A stretch of DNA of 64,000 bases from Bordetella ansorpii (GTDB taxonomy: Bacteria > Pseudomonadota > Gammaproteobacteria > Burkholderiales > Burkholderiaceae_B): NCBI RefSeq assembly GCF_900078705.1, contig NZ_FKIF01000006.1, positions 372,001 to 436,000 on the forward strand. Direction: 5' to 3'. Positions 31,568-40,781 of the stretch are shown one piece after another; positions within the stretch are counted from its first letter, which is position 1; the number at the start of each line of letters is the position of its first letter. A program made the position numbers and the translations under genes. The notes under the pieces were generated by a model. That model saw only the letters and a program-made list of their open reading frames with translations, was not told where the DNA came from and did no database searches.

Positions 31568-33346
31568 TTATACAGCGTCCTGGCTGCGCGGCGCACCCCG
31601 CCGCTCGACCCGCTGCGCCAACAACGGATACAAGGCGTCGGGCTCCATGGGCCGCGCGATGAAGAATCCCTGCACTTCGTCGCACCCCCACTGCTGCGAG
31701 AAATCGCGCAATTGCAGGGTTTCGACTCCCTCGGCCACCACCCGGTGGCCCAGTTGCTTGGCCAGGCCCACGATGGCCTGCACGATCAGCGCGGCACGTG
31801 CGTTGGACGAAACCGAACGCACCAGCGCATTGTCCAGCTTGAGCACGTCGTAGGGCAGCTTGGCCAGTTGCGACAGGTTGCTGTAGCCTGCGCCGAAGTC
31901 GTCCACCGCGATCTCGATGCCGCAGCGTTCCAGGCCCTCCAGCATTTCCATGGTGGCGGGATCGACGCGCACCAGCGAGCCCTCCGTCAGCTCCAGTTCG
32001 ATGCAGCCGCTGCCGATGCCGTTGGCCGCCATCGCGCCCCTCAGCACCGCGCTGAAGTCCGGCCGCTTCAAGTCCGACGCCGCCACGTTGATGGACATCT
32101 TCAGCTTGGGCATCGTTTTGCGCCACTCGGCCAACTGCGACATGGCGCGGGCCAGCACCCAGTCGGTCAGCAGCGGCATCAGCGTGGTGCCTTCCAGCAG
32201 CGGGATGAACTCGGTCGGCGATATCTCGCCCAGCAGCGGATGCCGCCAGCGCACCAGCGCCTCGACCGAGGTCCAGATGCCGTCGCTCAGGCGTTCGCGC
32301 GGCTGGAAGACCAGGCGCAATTGATCCGGCGCCTGCACCGCCTGGCGGATGGAGTTGATGATGAGCACGTGGCGCCGTTGGCGCTGCACCAGTTGCAGGT
32401 CGAACACGCCGACCGGCACGCCGCGTTCGCGCGCCGACTCGGACACCGCGAACAGGGCGCTGATCAGTTGCGGCAACTGGCTGCGCCGTACCGGCAGCAC
32501 GCCCGCGTAGGCGGTCAGGTTCAGCGGCAGGTCGTCGTCCACCGTGATGGGGTTCTCGAAGCGGGCCACGCAGCCCGCCGCCAACCGGCGCACGTCGTCC
32601 TGCTTGCCCGAGCACATGAAACCGAAGCGCGCCAGGCCCAGCCGATAGGTCCGGCATCCGCCGGGCAGCGACGCCATGACGCGGGCGGCCATGCGTTCGA
32701 TGGCCCGCTCGACCTGCGTCAGGCCCATCGCCACCACCAGGCGCGTGATGTTGTCCAGCGGGATCACGTCGATCATCGCGGCCCACAGGTCGGCGTCCTG
32801 CGCACGCGGCCGGTCCAGCGCCATGCGGGCATCGCGCACGAACTGGCCGCGGTTGCCCAGGCCCGTCAGGTGATCCCGGTAGTGAAAGTCGCGCAGCGTC
32901 TGCATGCGGTCGACCACGTGCGCGGCCAGCCGCTCCAGCAGCCGCCGCCCCTTGGGCGTCAGCGGCGGGCGGCCCGCGCAGTCGAACAGCATCAGCATGC
33001 CCAGCGGCCGGCCCTCTTTGTCGGCCAGGGAGCAGCGCATGAACTCGACCAGCGGCGGCTCGTCGTCGGCGGGCTCCACGCCGGCCAGCGCGAACGGCAT
33101 GAATCCCCGGACCAGTTGCCCGGCCGCGTCCATGGCGTATCCGGGCGTGGAATAGTGCCAGCCTGCCGCAACCGGCGGCGCGGCGCTCGGCGAGGCATGG
33201 CTGAGGGTTTCGGGCACGTCCGCATCGACGCGGATGACGACGCAGGGGGCTTTGAACAGCGAAGCGGCAAGCAGGGCTGCCGACTCGTAATAGCCGCCCC
33301 CCGCAAAGCCGATCGGATGCAAGGCATCCGACTCATCGATTGTCAT
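31568..33346 (-). CDS. GAF, degenerate GGDEF, EAL protein: probable c-di-GMP phosphodiesterase (592 aa)
   Basis: An N-terminal GAF-like sensor (about residues 15-160) is followed by a GGDEF domain whose active-site loop reads LARFGFMCSG in place of GG(D/E)EF, so no cyclase activity is expected. The C-terminal EAL domain keeps EALVRW, INVA, ELTEGSL, DDFGAGYSNL, LKLDNALV and AEGVE and looks catalytically complete. No membrane helix. I start at MTIDESDALHP (33346). The frame is open to 33436, but the codon there would be TTG without a ribosome site. Divergent from alkA. Substrate and ligand are inferred from the family. Confidence 0.87.
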   Translation of the reverse strand: MTIDESDALHPIGFAGGGYYESAALLAASLFKAPCVVIRVDADVPETLSHASPSAAPPVAAGWHYSTPGYAMDAAGQLVRGFMPFALAGVEPADDEPPLVEFMRCSLADKEGRPLGMLMLFDCAGRPPLTPKGRRLLERLAAHVVDRMQTLRDFHYRDHLTGLGNRGQFVRDARMALDRPRAQDADLWAAMIDVIPLDNITRLVVAMGLTQVERAIERMAARVMASLPGGCRTYRLGLARFGFMCSGKQDDVRRLAAGCVARFENPITVDDDLPLNLTAYAGVLPVRRSQLPQLISALFAVSESARERGVPVGVFDLQLVQRQRRHVLIINSIRQAVQAPDQLRLVFQPRERLSDGIWTSVEALVRWRHPLLGEISPTEFIPLLEGTTLMPLLTDWVLARAMSQLAEWRKTMPKLKMSINVAASDLKRPDFSAVLRGAMAANGIGSGCIELELTEGSLVRVDPATMEMLEGLERCGIEIAVDDFGAGYSNLSQLAKLPYDVLKLDNALVRSVSSNARAALIVQAIVGLAKQLGHRVVAEGVETLQLRDFSQQWGCDEVQGFFIARPMEPDALYPLLAQRVERRGAPRSQDAV

Positions 33347-33551
33347 CACGCTGTCACCCACTTGCAAGGCGCAACCAGTAGCGGGCTCCCGGTAGCCGCC
33401 GTCGGGCCGATCATAAGGCGGGCCGATCGAACCCAAGCGCGCAAGCAGCGTACAACTGATCCCCCATATCTCATAAATGGAGGGGCTGCGGGATTCGCAT
33501 GACCCGCCCTGGACAGGCGCGGGCCTGGCGCCGCTGGTCTAAGATCGGCGC

Positions 33552-34442
33552 ATGAATCCGCCTATCGCACGCTTCGCGCAGCCCTTGTCGCTGCCTTATC
33601 GGCCGCCCTATGCCTGGCAGGGCGTGCTCGGTTTCCTGGCGCATCGCCACACCCTGGGCGTGGAGCATGTGGACAACTCGAACTATGCGCGGGCACTGGA
33701 ATGGATGCATGAGGGCGCGCCGCTGACGGGCTGGCTTTCTGTCGCGCACGAGCCGGACGACGGCATGTTATCGCTAACCTTGTCGCCCGGCCTGCAACCC
33801 GCCGCGCAAGCGCTGCTCGGCCAGGCCATGCGCGTCTTCGGCACGCAGTGCGATCCCGTGCCTGTCGACGCGCATCTGGGCGAGATGGCGGTCGGTCAGC
33901 CGGGCATGCGCGTGCCGGGCGCCTTCGACGGTTTCGAGATCGCGGTACGCGCCATTGCCGGCCAGCAGATCTCGGTGCGCAATGCGCGCGGCATCCTGGC
34001 CCGGCTGTCGCAGCGCCACGGCGCCGCCGTGCCCGATGCGCCGCATGGCCTGGCCCACGCCTTTCCCAGCGCGCAACGCATTGCACGGCTATCGCTGGAG
34101 GACGTGATCACCTGCGGCCTGATCCGCATCCGCGCCGAAGCCATCCTGAGCATCGCGCGCGAGATCGAGGCGGGCCGGCTGGACCTGCACCCCCGCACGC
34201 CGCGGGACGCCACGCTGGCCGCGCTGCGCGCCATCCGCGGCGTGGGCGCCTGGACGGTGCAATACGTCGCCATGCGGGCGCTGAACGAGCCCGATGCCAT
34301 GCCGGCGGGCGATGCGGTGCTGAAGAAGCGGCTGGGGATGGCGGATGCCAAGGCGCTGGACGCGCATGCGCGGCGCTGGTCGCCGTGGCGGGCGTATGCC
34401 ACGGTGCACGTGTGGCGGCGGGACGAGGCGGACAAAGCCTAG
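33552..34442 (+). CDS. alkA: DNA-3-methyladenine glycosylase II, AlkA type (296 aa)
   Basis: Base-excision repair glycosylase that removes alkylated purines. An N-terminal AlkA_N-like domain (about 10-110) precedes a helix-hairpin-helix-GPD domain. The hairpin reads [17 protein letters not shown] (about 229-245), and the catalytic Asp lies in [10 protein letters not shown] near residue 254. The Ada methyltransferase domain often fused to AlkA in proteobacteria is absent, so the protein is the stand-alone form. It converges on the thioesterase gene, and the two stop regions overlap by four bases (34439-34442). Confidence 0.9.
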   Translation: MNPPIARFAQPLSLPYRPPYAWQGVLGFLAHRHTLGVEHVDNSNYARALEWMHEGAPLTGWLSVAHEPDDGMLSLTLSPGLQPAAQALLGQAMRVFGTQCDPVPVDAHLGEMAVGQPGMRVPGAFDGFEIAVRAIAGQQISVRNARGILARLSQRHGAAVPDAPHGLAHAFPSAQRIARLSLEDVITCGLIRIRAEAILSIAREIEAGRLDLHPRTPRDATLAALRAIRGVGAWTVQYVAMRALNEPDAMPAGDAVLKKRLGMADAKALDAHARRWSPWRAYATVHVWRRDEADKA

Positions 34443-34918
34443 GGCCGGGCGGCTGCCGGCCGCAACCGCGCCAGCGCCGCCCGCATGGCCTCTGGCACCT
34501 CGGCGGGCCTGCGCCGCTCGCGGTCCACATACACGTGCACGAAATGACCCTGCGCGCTGCTGGCGTGGGCGCCCTCGCTGAACACCGCCAGTTCGTACCG
34601 CACGCTGGAGCGGCCGATGTGCGCCACGCGCAGCCCGATCGACGGTTCATCCGGAAACGTGATCGGCGCGAAGTAATGGCAGCCCGTCTCCACCACCAGC
34701 CCGATCACCGGGCCGTTCAGCGCGTCGAGCACGCCCGCCTGCGTCAGGTAGCGGTTCACCGCGGTATCGAAGTACGAGTAATAGACGACGTTGTTGACGT
34801 GCCCATAGACGTCGCAGTCCATCCAGCGCAGCGGCATGGGCTCGAAATGCGTGAACGCGGCGCGCGGCAGCGGCGCGGGACGCGCGGGGCTGGACGAAGG
34901 ATGCGGATCGGCGGACAA
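34439..34918 (-). CDS. Acyl-CoA thioesterase, 4HBT hotdog family (159 aa)
   Basis: Hotdog-fold thioesterase of the 4-hydroxybenzoyl-CoA thioesterase/YbgC group. The active-site motif reads [21 protein letters not shown], shown here only to mark the Asp, the GHVNN helix start and the paired Tyr residues. A ribosome site GAGGAG lies six bases before a TTG codon at 34918, which I take as the start. The frame is open to 34951, where a GTG lacks a ribosome site. The resulting N-terminus ([17 protein letters not shown]) is a flexible leader before the domain. Acyl specificity cannot be told. Confidence 0.84.
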   Translation of the reverse strand: MSADPHPSSSPARPAPLPRAAFTHFEPMPLRWMDCDVYGHVNNVVYYSYFDTAVNRYLTQAGVLDALNGPVIGLVVETGCHYFAPITFPDEPSIGLRVAHIGRSSVRYELAVFSEGAHASSAQGHFVHVYVDRERRRPAEVPEAMRAALARLRPAAARP

Positions 34919-34960
34919 GACGGACTCCTCGATGCGGCAAGCGGATTGCACGGCCCACCA

Positions 34961-35905
34961 TCATAGGCCCGAGGTGCCGCGCAACACCGTCGGCACGAAC
35001 TCGCGCATGATGTCGATGAAGCGCCGCAGCCGCGCCGGATAGAATCGCGCGGGCGGATAGACCAGGTGCACGGGCAGCGGCGCGGCCTCCCATTGGGGCG
35101 CCAGGTGCACCAGGTCGCCGCGCGCAAGATCGTCGCGCATCAGCCACGACGACCCCATGCCCACGCCCAGCCCCAGCATGGCGGCGGTGCGCACGGCATA
35201 CAAACTGTCGGTGTACAGGCGCGGCTGGATGGCGAACGATTCGGTCCGGCCGCTTTCCAGGTGCTTGAGCACCACCTCGTTGCGGTAGAACGTGCGCAGC
35301 GCCACCCATGGCAGGCGGGCCAGTTCGGCGGGCTGGACCGGCGCCGCGCCGCCCTCGATCACCGACGGCGCGGCCACGATGATGCGCGGCACCTCGCCCA
35401 GCGGCAGCGCGATCACCGAGGGATCGGTCACCGTGCCGACGTGGATGGCGCAATCGATGCCGCCCGCGATGAAATCCGGCGTGCGGTCGTACAGCAGCCA
35501 GTCCACCGTCATGCGGGGATACTGCTTCAGGTATCGCACCAGCGGCTCGACGAACTGCTGCTGGCCGAAAGCATGCGGCGCCACGACGCGCAGCGTGCCG
35601 GACGGCTCGTCCCCCGCGCTGCGCACGTCGCTCTCGAAGGCCTGCCATTGGGCGATCAGGTCCTTGGCGCGCTCGTAGCAGCGCGCGCCATCGTCCGTGA
35701 GCGTCATGGCGTGGGTGGAGCGCTGCAGCAGGCGCACGCCCAGGGCGCGCTCCAGCGCCTGCAGGCGGCGGCTGATGGTGGGCTGGGTGCCGCCCAACTG
35801 CGCGGCCGCGGCGGACAGGCTGCCCGCCTCGACGATGCGCACGAAAGTTTCCATCAGCATCAGGCGGTCGGCGCCGCCCGGAGGCAGGGGAATCAGGCTG
35901 GTCAT
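34961..35905 (-). CDS. LysR-family transcriptional regulator (314 aa)
   Basis: N-terminal helix-turn-helix (METFVRIVEAGSLSAAAAQLG, abbreviated here, then QPTISRRLQALERALGVRLLQR) and a C-terminal substrate-binding domain with the usual THAMTLTDDGARCYERA linker. The subgroup resembles the CrgA/AaeR-like regulators that often sit next to exporters or oxidoreductases. It is divergent from the MFS gene at 36016, the probable target. The first ATG (35905) has no ribosome site; the Met at residue 18 is a possible alternative start. Confidence 0.87.
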   Translation of the reverse strand: MTSLIPLPPGGADRLMLMETFVRIVEAGSLSAAAAQLGGTQPTISRRLQALERALGVRLLQRSTHAMTLTDDGARCYERAKDLIAQWQAFESDVRSAGDEPSGTLRVVAPHAFGQQQFVEPLVRYLKQYPRMTVDWLLYDRTPDFIAGGIDCAIHVGTVTDPSVIALPLGEVPRIIVAAPSVIEGGAAPVQPAELARLPWVALRTFYRNEVVLKHLESGRTESFAIQPRLYTDSLYAVRTAAMLGLGVGMGSSWLMRDDLARGDLVHLAPQWEAAPLPVHLVYPPARFYPARLRRFIDIMREFVPTVLRGTSGL

Positions 35906-36015
35906 GCGTCAAGCGTATAACCTATTTACCCGCCATGCGTCTACCACAGGATGCTGCGGCGCGTCAGAATCCCATCCGTCGCCTGTTCCACGGCTGTTTC
36001 GCAGCGGATATTCTC

Positions 36016-37254
36016 ATGACGCATACCAACCCCTCCACTCGCCCCGACGGCCTGCCCCGCCCGCTGTTGCTGCTGCTGTCCGCCAGCACCGGCCTGGCGG
36101 TGGCCTCCATCTATTACAGCCAGCCCATGCTGGGCATCCTGGGCGAGGACCTGCATGCCAGCGGCAACGCGGTCGGCTGGATTCCCACGCTGACCCAGCT
36201 GGGCTATGCCTTGGGCATCCTGTTGCTGGCCCCGTTGGGCGACCGCTACGACCGCAAGCACATCATCCTGGCCAAGGCCGCCATCCTGATGCTGGCGCTG
36301 CTGGCCAGCGCGCTGGCGCCGTCGATCGGCGTGCTGCTGGCCGCCAGCCTGGCCGTCGGCCTGACCGCCACGGTGGCGCAGGACATCGTGCCCGCCGCCG
36401 CCACGCTGGCGCAGCCCGAGCATCGCGGCAAAGTAGTGGGTACGGTGATGACCGGCCTGCTGCTGGGCATCCTGCTGTCGCGCGTGGTCAGCGGCTTCGG
36501 GGCCGAGCAGTTCGGCTGGCGCGGCATGTTCCTGGCGGCGGCGGCCAGCATCCTGGCGCTGATCGCGGCCATGTGGCGTGGCCTGCCCTCCTTCCAGCCC
36601 TCTACGCGCATGCCCTACGGCGCGCTGCTGGGCTCGCTGGCCACGCTGTGGCGCCAGCACGGCCTGCTGCGCCGCGCCGCCATCGCGCAGGGCCTGCTGG
36701 CCGTGGGTTTCAGCGCTTTCTGGTCGACGCTGGCGGTCATGCTGCACGAGGCGCCGTTCCATCTGGGCGCGGCCGCCGCGGGCGCCTTCGGCCTGGCCGG
36801 CGCGGCCGGTGCGCTGGCCGCGCCGATGGCCGGCCGCATCGCGGACCGCCGGGGTCCGGACGTGGTCAGCCGCGCCGGCGCCCTGCTGACGGCCGTGTCG
36901 TTCGCCGCGATGGTGTTCTCGCACTGGCTGTCGCCGCATGCCGCGCTGTGGCTGATCGGCGCCGCCGCCATCGGCTTCGACCTGGGCATCCAGGTGTCGC
37001 TGATCTCGCACCAGACCATCGTCTACGGCATCGATCCGGCCGCCCGCAGCCGCCTGAATGCGGTGCTGATGACCAGCGTGTTCATCGGCATGTCGATCGG
37101 CGGCGCGCTGGGCAGCTACGCGCTGGCCGCCTGGGGCTGGATGGGCGTGACGGCGCTGGGCACGCTGGCGGGACTGGCCGCGCTGGCGCTGCGTTCGCTG
37201 CCGGCAAGCAACGACCGGCGGATCGCCCCGGTGGGCGCTGCCCAGGCCCGATGA
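36016..37254 (+). CDS. MFS transporter (412 aa)
   Basis: Twelve-helix major facilitator. It opens LLLLLSASTGLAVASIYYSQPMLG, a pattern seen in a common proteobacterial exporter group related to arabinose/chloramphenicol efflux proteins. The loop 2-3 signature is APLGDRYDRKHIILAK near residue 75, and the matching second-half loop is AGRIADRRGPDVV. The start is placed at MTHTNPSTRP (36016); the open frame continues 27 codons upstream without membrane character. Divergent from a LysR gene across 110 bases, suggesting inducible export. Substrate unknown. Confidence 0.86.
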   Translation: MTHTNPSTRPDGLPRPLLLLLSASTGLAVASIYYSQPMLGILGEDLHASGNAVGWIPTLTQLGYALGILLLAPLGDRYDRKHIILAKAAILMLALLASALAPSIGVLLAASLAVGLTATVAQDIVPAAATLAQPEHRGKVVGTVMTGLLLGILLSRVVSGFGAEQFGWRGMFLAAAASILALIAAMWRGLPSFQPSTRMPYGALLGSLATLWRQHGLLRRAAIAQGLLAVGFSAFWSTLAVMLHEAPFHLGAAAAGAFGLAGAAGALAAPMAGRIADRRGPDVVSRAGALLTAVSFAAMVFSHWLSPHAALWLIGAAAIGFDLGIQVSLISHQTIVYGIDPAARSRLNAVLMTSVFIGMSIGGALGSYALAAWGWMGVTALGTLAGLAALALRSLPASNDRRIAPVGAAQAR

Positions 37255-37309
37255 GCGACGCGGGCGCCGCGCATGCCGCGCCCGGAGCAGGCGCGAGCCC
37301 GGCGCAGGC

Positions 37310-37783
37310 TCAATGCAGGCTGTGCGGCGGCGACGTCTGCAGTTCGGTCACGTTGTCGGGCAGGCCGACCACGCGCATGCGGTCCCGCACTTCGAAGACA
37401 CCATCCACCGCCAGGATCGCGTCCACCAGTCCGGCATGCTCCGGCGCGGGCACCCGGCCCCCCAGATAGACGGACCCGTCCGTCACCGTGACGTCGATGG
37501 CCGCCGGCCGGCTGACCAGGCGTCCCAGGCGGGTGCGCACACGGCCCTCCAGCTGCTGGTCGCTCTCGGGGGCCGCGCTGCCCTTGATGTGGGCCGCCGC
37601 GCCGCGCACGTGGTTGGCCAGATGCCGTCCCTGGGCGCGGGCGTAGCGTCCCGCGTTGTGATAGTTCGAGGCGGCCTTGTCGCGCACCACGGCGCGGCGG
37701 CGGCGGCCGGTATCCGGATCGAGGAAGTACATGGCGGCGGCGCCCGCGGCGACGGCGGCAGCCAGGTTCAGCAGGGCTTTCAC
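37310..37783 (-). CDS. BON-domain protein with N-terminal membrane anchor (157 aa)
   Basis: A short hydrophobic N-terminus (ALLNLAAAVAAGAAAMYFLDPDTGRRRRA) is followed by a basic helical segment and one BON domain (about residues 75-145: LEGRVRTRLGRLVSRPAAIDVTV, abbreviated by position, then GSVYLGGRVPAPEHAGLV). BON domains bind phospholipid surfaces and occur in envelope-stress proteins such as OsmY, though here there is one copy rather than two. The YFLDPDTGRRRR motif is typical of a recurrent proteobacterial membrane-anchored type. The start is GTG at 37783, with AAGGAGAG a few bases upstream. Function unknown beyond envelope association. Confidence 0.8.
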   Translation of the reverse strand: MKALLNLAAAVAAGAAAMYFLDPDTGRRRRAVVRDKAASNYHNAGRYARAQGRHLANHVRGAAAHIKGSAAPESDQQLEGRVRTRLGRLVSRPAAIDVTVTDGSVYLGGRVPAPEHAGLVDAILAVDGVFEVRDRMRVVGLPDNVTELQTSPPHSLH

Positions 37784-37999
37784 AGAGGCTCTCCTTCAAA
37801 ACAGAAAAGTGCCCCCAGCAATGGGAAATGCCGGCGGGACTGGTTTGCCAGCACGAGCCATACCCGCGCCGCCGCGCCGGGTCTGTCGCCGCAAGGGTGT
37901 TACCTTTTTTCAATCCTCGCTCGGAATCTGCAAGCGTTACCCATCTGGAAAGGATTTTTGATAACAATAGAGGGATCCCCTTGCTTTCCGGAGGCTACG

Positions 38000-39055
38000 T
38001 TGGACCCGATTCTCGCCCAGTTGTCGGCATCGCTGCCGAACGCCAAATCCCTTGAAGATCTGACGCGCCCGCTGCTCGATATGCTCGGCGCGGTCACGGG
38101 CCTCGAGTCCACATACCTCACTTCGATCGACCTGGAAAAAGGCGAGCAGCACATCCGCTATGCGCGCAATACCGGCGAGATGAACATTCCCGAGGGCCTG
38201 ACCGTTCCCTGGTCCGACACCTTGTGCCGCCGCGCGCTCGAAGAAGACCGCATGTACACGGACGACGTCGGCTCGTGCTGGGGCGACTCCGGCGCCGCCC
38301 GCCAATTGGGCATCCAGACCTACGTCAGCGCGCCGGTGCGCTCCGAGGATGGCGCCCTGCTGGGCACGCTGTGCGGCGCCAGCGCCAGGCAGCAGCCGCT
38401 CAAGCCCGACGCCGAGACGGTGCTGCGCCTGTTCTCCAACATCGTGGCGGGCTACATCGAGCGCGAGCGCCTGCTGGACAGCCTGAAAGACGCGAACAAC
38501 CAGTTGCACGCCTACGCGATGACCGACACGCTGACGGGCCTGCCCAACCGGCGTTCGTTGTTCGAATCGCTGCAGCGCCTGCTGGCGCAGGGTATCGATC
38601 AGCGCAGCAGCGTGCTGGTCGGCGTGATCGACCTGGACGGCTTCAAGGCCATCAACGACAACTACGGCCACCAGTGCGGCGACCAGTTCCTGCAGCAGAT
38701 CGCCAAGACGCTGAGCGCCGCGCTGGGGCCCGGCGACGTGCTGGGCCGCATCGGCGGCGACGAGTTCGTGGTGGCGGGTCCCGGCCCCACCCTCGCCGGC
38801 AGCGACAGCCAGCCGGGCCGCATCATCGACAACGGCAGCCCCCAGGCCGCCGCCAAGCTGATGCAGGACCGCATCGGCGCGGCCACCATCGGCCGCCACC
38901 CGTTGGGCGAGCGCTGGCTGGACTATGGCGGCGCCAGCGTGGGTATCGTCGCGGTCGAGCCCACCGGGCTGGGCGCGGATGCGGCCGTGCGCCTGGCCGA
39001 TTCGCTGATGTACGAAATCAAGCGCACCCGCAAGCGCTCCATCCGCGAGCGCTGA
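38000..39055 (+). CDS. GAF-GGDEF diguanylate cyclase (351 aa)
   Basis: Makes c-di-GMP. A GAF domain (about residues 10-165) is followed by a complete GGDEF domain: LTGLPNRR, the metal-binding DLDGFKAINDNYGH, and GRIGGDEFVVAG with the signature near residue 252. The product-inhibition RxxD site that normally lies five residues before GGDEF is GPGD here, so feedback inhibition is probably lost. The start is taken at TTG 38000 because GGAGG (37990-37994) lies exactly five bases upstream and MDPILAQLSASLPNAK gives a compact N-terminus; the frame is open far upstream, but in the antisense of the BON gene. With three other c-di-GMP or kinase proteins nearby, it adds to a signalling-rich region. Confidence 0.88.
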   Translation: MDPILAQLSASLPNAKSLEDLTRPLLDMLGAVTGLESTYLTSIDLEKGEQHIRYARNTGEMNIPEGLTVPWSDTLCRRALEEDRMYTDDVGSCWGDSGAARQLGIQTYVSAPVRSEDGALLGTLCGASARQQPLKPDAETVLRLFSNIVAGYIERERLLDSLKDANNQLHAYAMTDTLTGLPNRRSLFESLQRLLAQGIDQRSSVLVGVIDLDGFKAINDNYGHQCGDQFLQQIAKTLSAALGPGDVLGRIGGDEFVVAGPGPTLAGSDSQPGRIIDNGSPQAAAKLMQDRIGAATIGRHPLGERWLDYGGASVGIVAVEPTGLGADAAVRLADSLMYEIKRTRKRSIRER

Positions 39056-39265
39056 GCATTCAGCGATGCGGGGGCCTTGCCGCGCACGGAGGACCCCGCG
39101 GCAAGCCGGCCCTTGGCGTGGAATCACGGCGCTGGCCGGTACCGGGCGATGGGGCAACATCACCCCCGTCAGGGTCTATCCGTTTTTTTTCGCTGCGCCG
39201 CAATATACTTCGCGCCTCTCCCCTCTTTTCGCCGCGCGCCCTTGCCGCCGCGCCGGTGCCGCATC

Positions 39266-40729
39266 ATGACCTCCGCCTCCCCCACCGCCCCTCTGGGCCG
39301 GGCCGGCCTGTACCTGCTATTGGCGGGACAGCTGCTGCCCATGATCGACTTTTCCATCGTCAACGTCGCCCTCGATGCCATGGCCCACTCGCTGCATGCC
39401 AGCGAAGTGGATCTGGAATTGATCGTGGCCGTCTACGGCGTGGCCTTCGCCGTCTGTCTGGCCATGGGCGGCCGGCTGGGCGACAACTATGGCCGGCGCA
39501 GGCTGTTCTCGTGGGGCATCCTGCTGTTCACCGTGGCCTCGGCCCTGTGCGGCCTGGCGCATTCGGTGTGGCTGCTGCTGGCTGCCCGGGCCCTGCAGGG
39601 CGTGGCCGCCGCGCTGGCGGTGCCGCAGATCCTGGCCACCATCCACGTCACCCTGCGCGACCGCGAGCACTCCCGCGCGCTGAGCCTGTACGGCGCCATC
39701 GGCGGCCTGGCCTTCGTGATCGGCCAGGTGCTGGGCGGCATCCTGGTGTCCGCCGACGTGGGCGGACTGGGCTGGCGCCTGGTGTTCCTGATCAACCTGC
39801 CCATCGGGCTGGTGGTGCTGGCCTACACCCGCCGGATGATTCCCGAAACGCGCTCGCCGCATCCGGCCAGCGTCGACCGGCCCGGTACGCTGCTGCTGGC
39901 GCTGGTCATCCTGTGCCTGCTGTTGCCGCTGTCGCTGGGGCCTCTGCAGCATTGGCCGTGGTACTACGTGGCCATGCTGGCGGCGGTGCCGGTGCTGCTG
40001 GCGGCGCTGTGGCGCACCGAGCTGGGCCTGGAGAAACGGGGCCGGCTGCCGCTCTTGCCGCCCAACCTGCTGCGCCTGTCCAGCATCCGCTTCGGCCTGT
40101 CGATCGCGGTGTTGTTCTTCGCCTGCTGGAGCGGCTTCATGTTCGCCATGGCGCTGACGTTGCAGGCCGGCGCGGGCCTGACGGCCATGCAGTGCGGCAA
40201 CTGTTTCGTGGCCATGGGCCTGGCGTATTTCGTGGGCTCCATCCTGACCAACCGCGCCGCGGCGCGCTTTCGCAAGACGTCGATCCTGCTGTTCGGCTGC
40301 GTGGTGACGATGACGGGCCTGCTTGGCCTGGTGCTGACGCTGTGGCATGTGTGGCCCGAGCCCGGCCTGTTCAACCTGATCCCGGCCACCGTGCTGATCG
40401 GCTTCGGCCAGGCCTTCATCGTGGCCAGCTTCTTCCGCATCGGCCTGTCCGAAGTGCGGCCCGAGCAGGCCGGCGCGGGCAGCGCCACGCTGTCCACCGT
40501 GCAGCAGGCCGCGCTGGGACTGGGCCCGGCCTTGTCCGGCGCCGTGCTGACGCACTTCCTGGGCCGCACCGGCCGCGACTACCAGCATGCCATCATCGCC
40601 GTGCTGCTGGCCGAAGTATGCGTGATCTCGGTGCTGGCCGTGTCCACCGCCCGCTACGCTCGGCGCGAACAGGCCGGCCGCGGCCGGGCCGCGCAGCGGG
40701 CCTCTTCGATTTCGACCCGGCCGCGCTGA
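39266..40729 (+). CDS. MFS drug transporter, DHA2 (EmrB/QacA) type (487 aa)
   Basis: Fourteen-helix major facilitator of the DHA2 group. It opens with LLLAGQLLPMIDFSIVNVAL, the typical helix-1 D-x-x-I-V-N-V-A-L signature. It has GGRLGDNYGRRRLFSWG in loop 2-3 and motif C-like GLAFVIGQVLGGILV, both expected for antiporters. The start at 39266 gives MTSASPTAPLGRA; the longer open frame upstream is Arg-rich and unlikely. A 210-base non-coding stretch precedes it, in which I see no clear operator. No membrane-fusion partner (EmrA-like) is adjacent. Substrate unknown. Confidence 0.87.
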   Translation: MTSASPTAPLGRAGLYLLLAGQLLPMIDFSIVNVALDAMAHSLHASEVDLELIVAVYGVAFAVCLAMGGRLGDNYGRRRLFSWGILLFTVASALCGLAHSVWLLLAARALQGVAAALAVPQILATIHVTLRDREHSRALSLYGAIGGLAFVIGQVLGGILVSADVGGLGWRLVFLINLPIGLVVLAYTRRMIPETRSPHPASVDRPGTLLLALVILCLLLPLSLGPLQHWPWYYVAMLAAVPVLLAALWRTELGLEKRGRLPLLPPNLLRLSSIRFGLSIAVLFFACWSGFMFAMALTLQAGAGLTAMQCGNCFVAMGLAYFVGSILTNRAAARFRKTSILLFGCVVTMTGLLGLVLTLWHVWPEPGLFNLIPATVLIGFGQAFIVASFFRIGLSEVRPEQAGAGSATLSTVQQAALGLGPALSGAVLTHFLGRTGRDYQHAIIAVLLAEVCVISVLAVSTARYARREQAGRGRAAQRASSISTRPR

Positions 40730-40781
40730 AGGAGTATGGTGTGGTCTACCCTGGCGCCCAGGACATCTGGCAAACCGTTCA

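Noticed and set aside
35915-35920. TTATAC on the minus strand as -10 for the LysR gene before the MFS gene
   Set aside because: The start would lie three bases before the first ATG and the -35 (TAGACG) is weak. It would need translation from the internal Met, so I did not call it.
37313-37999. Long N-terminal extension of the diguanylate cyclase
   Set aside because: It is antisense to the BON-domain gene and has no recognisable domain; the ribosome site before TTG 38000 fits better.
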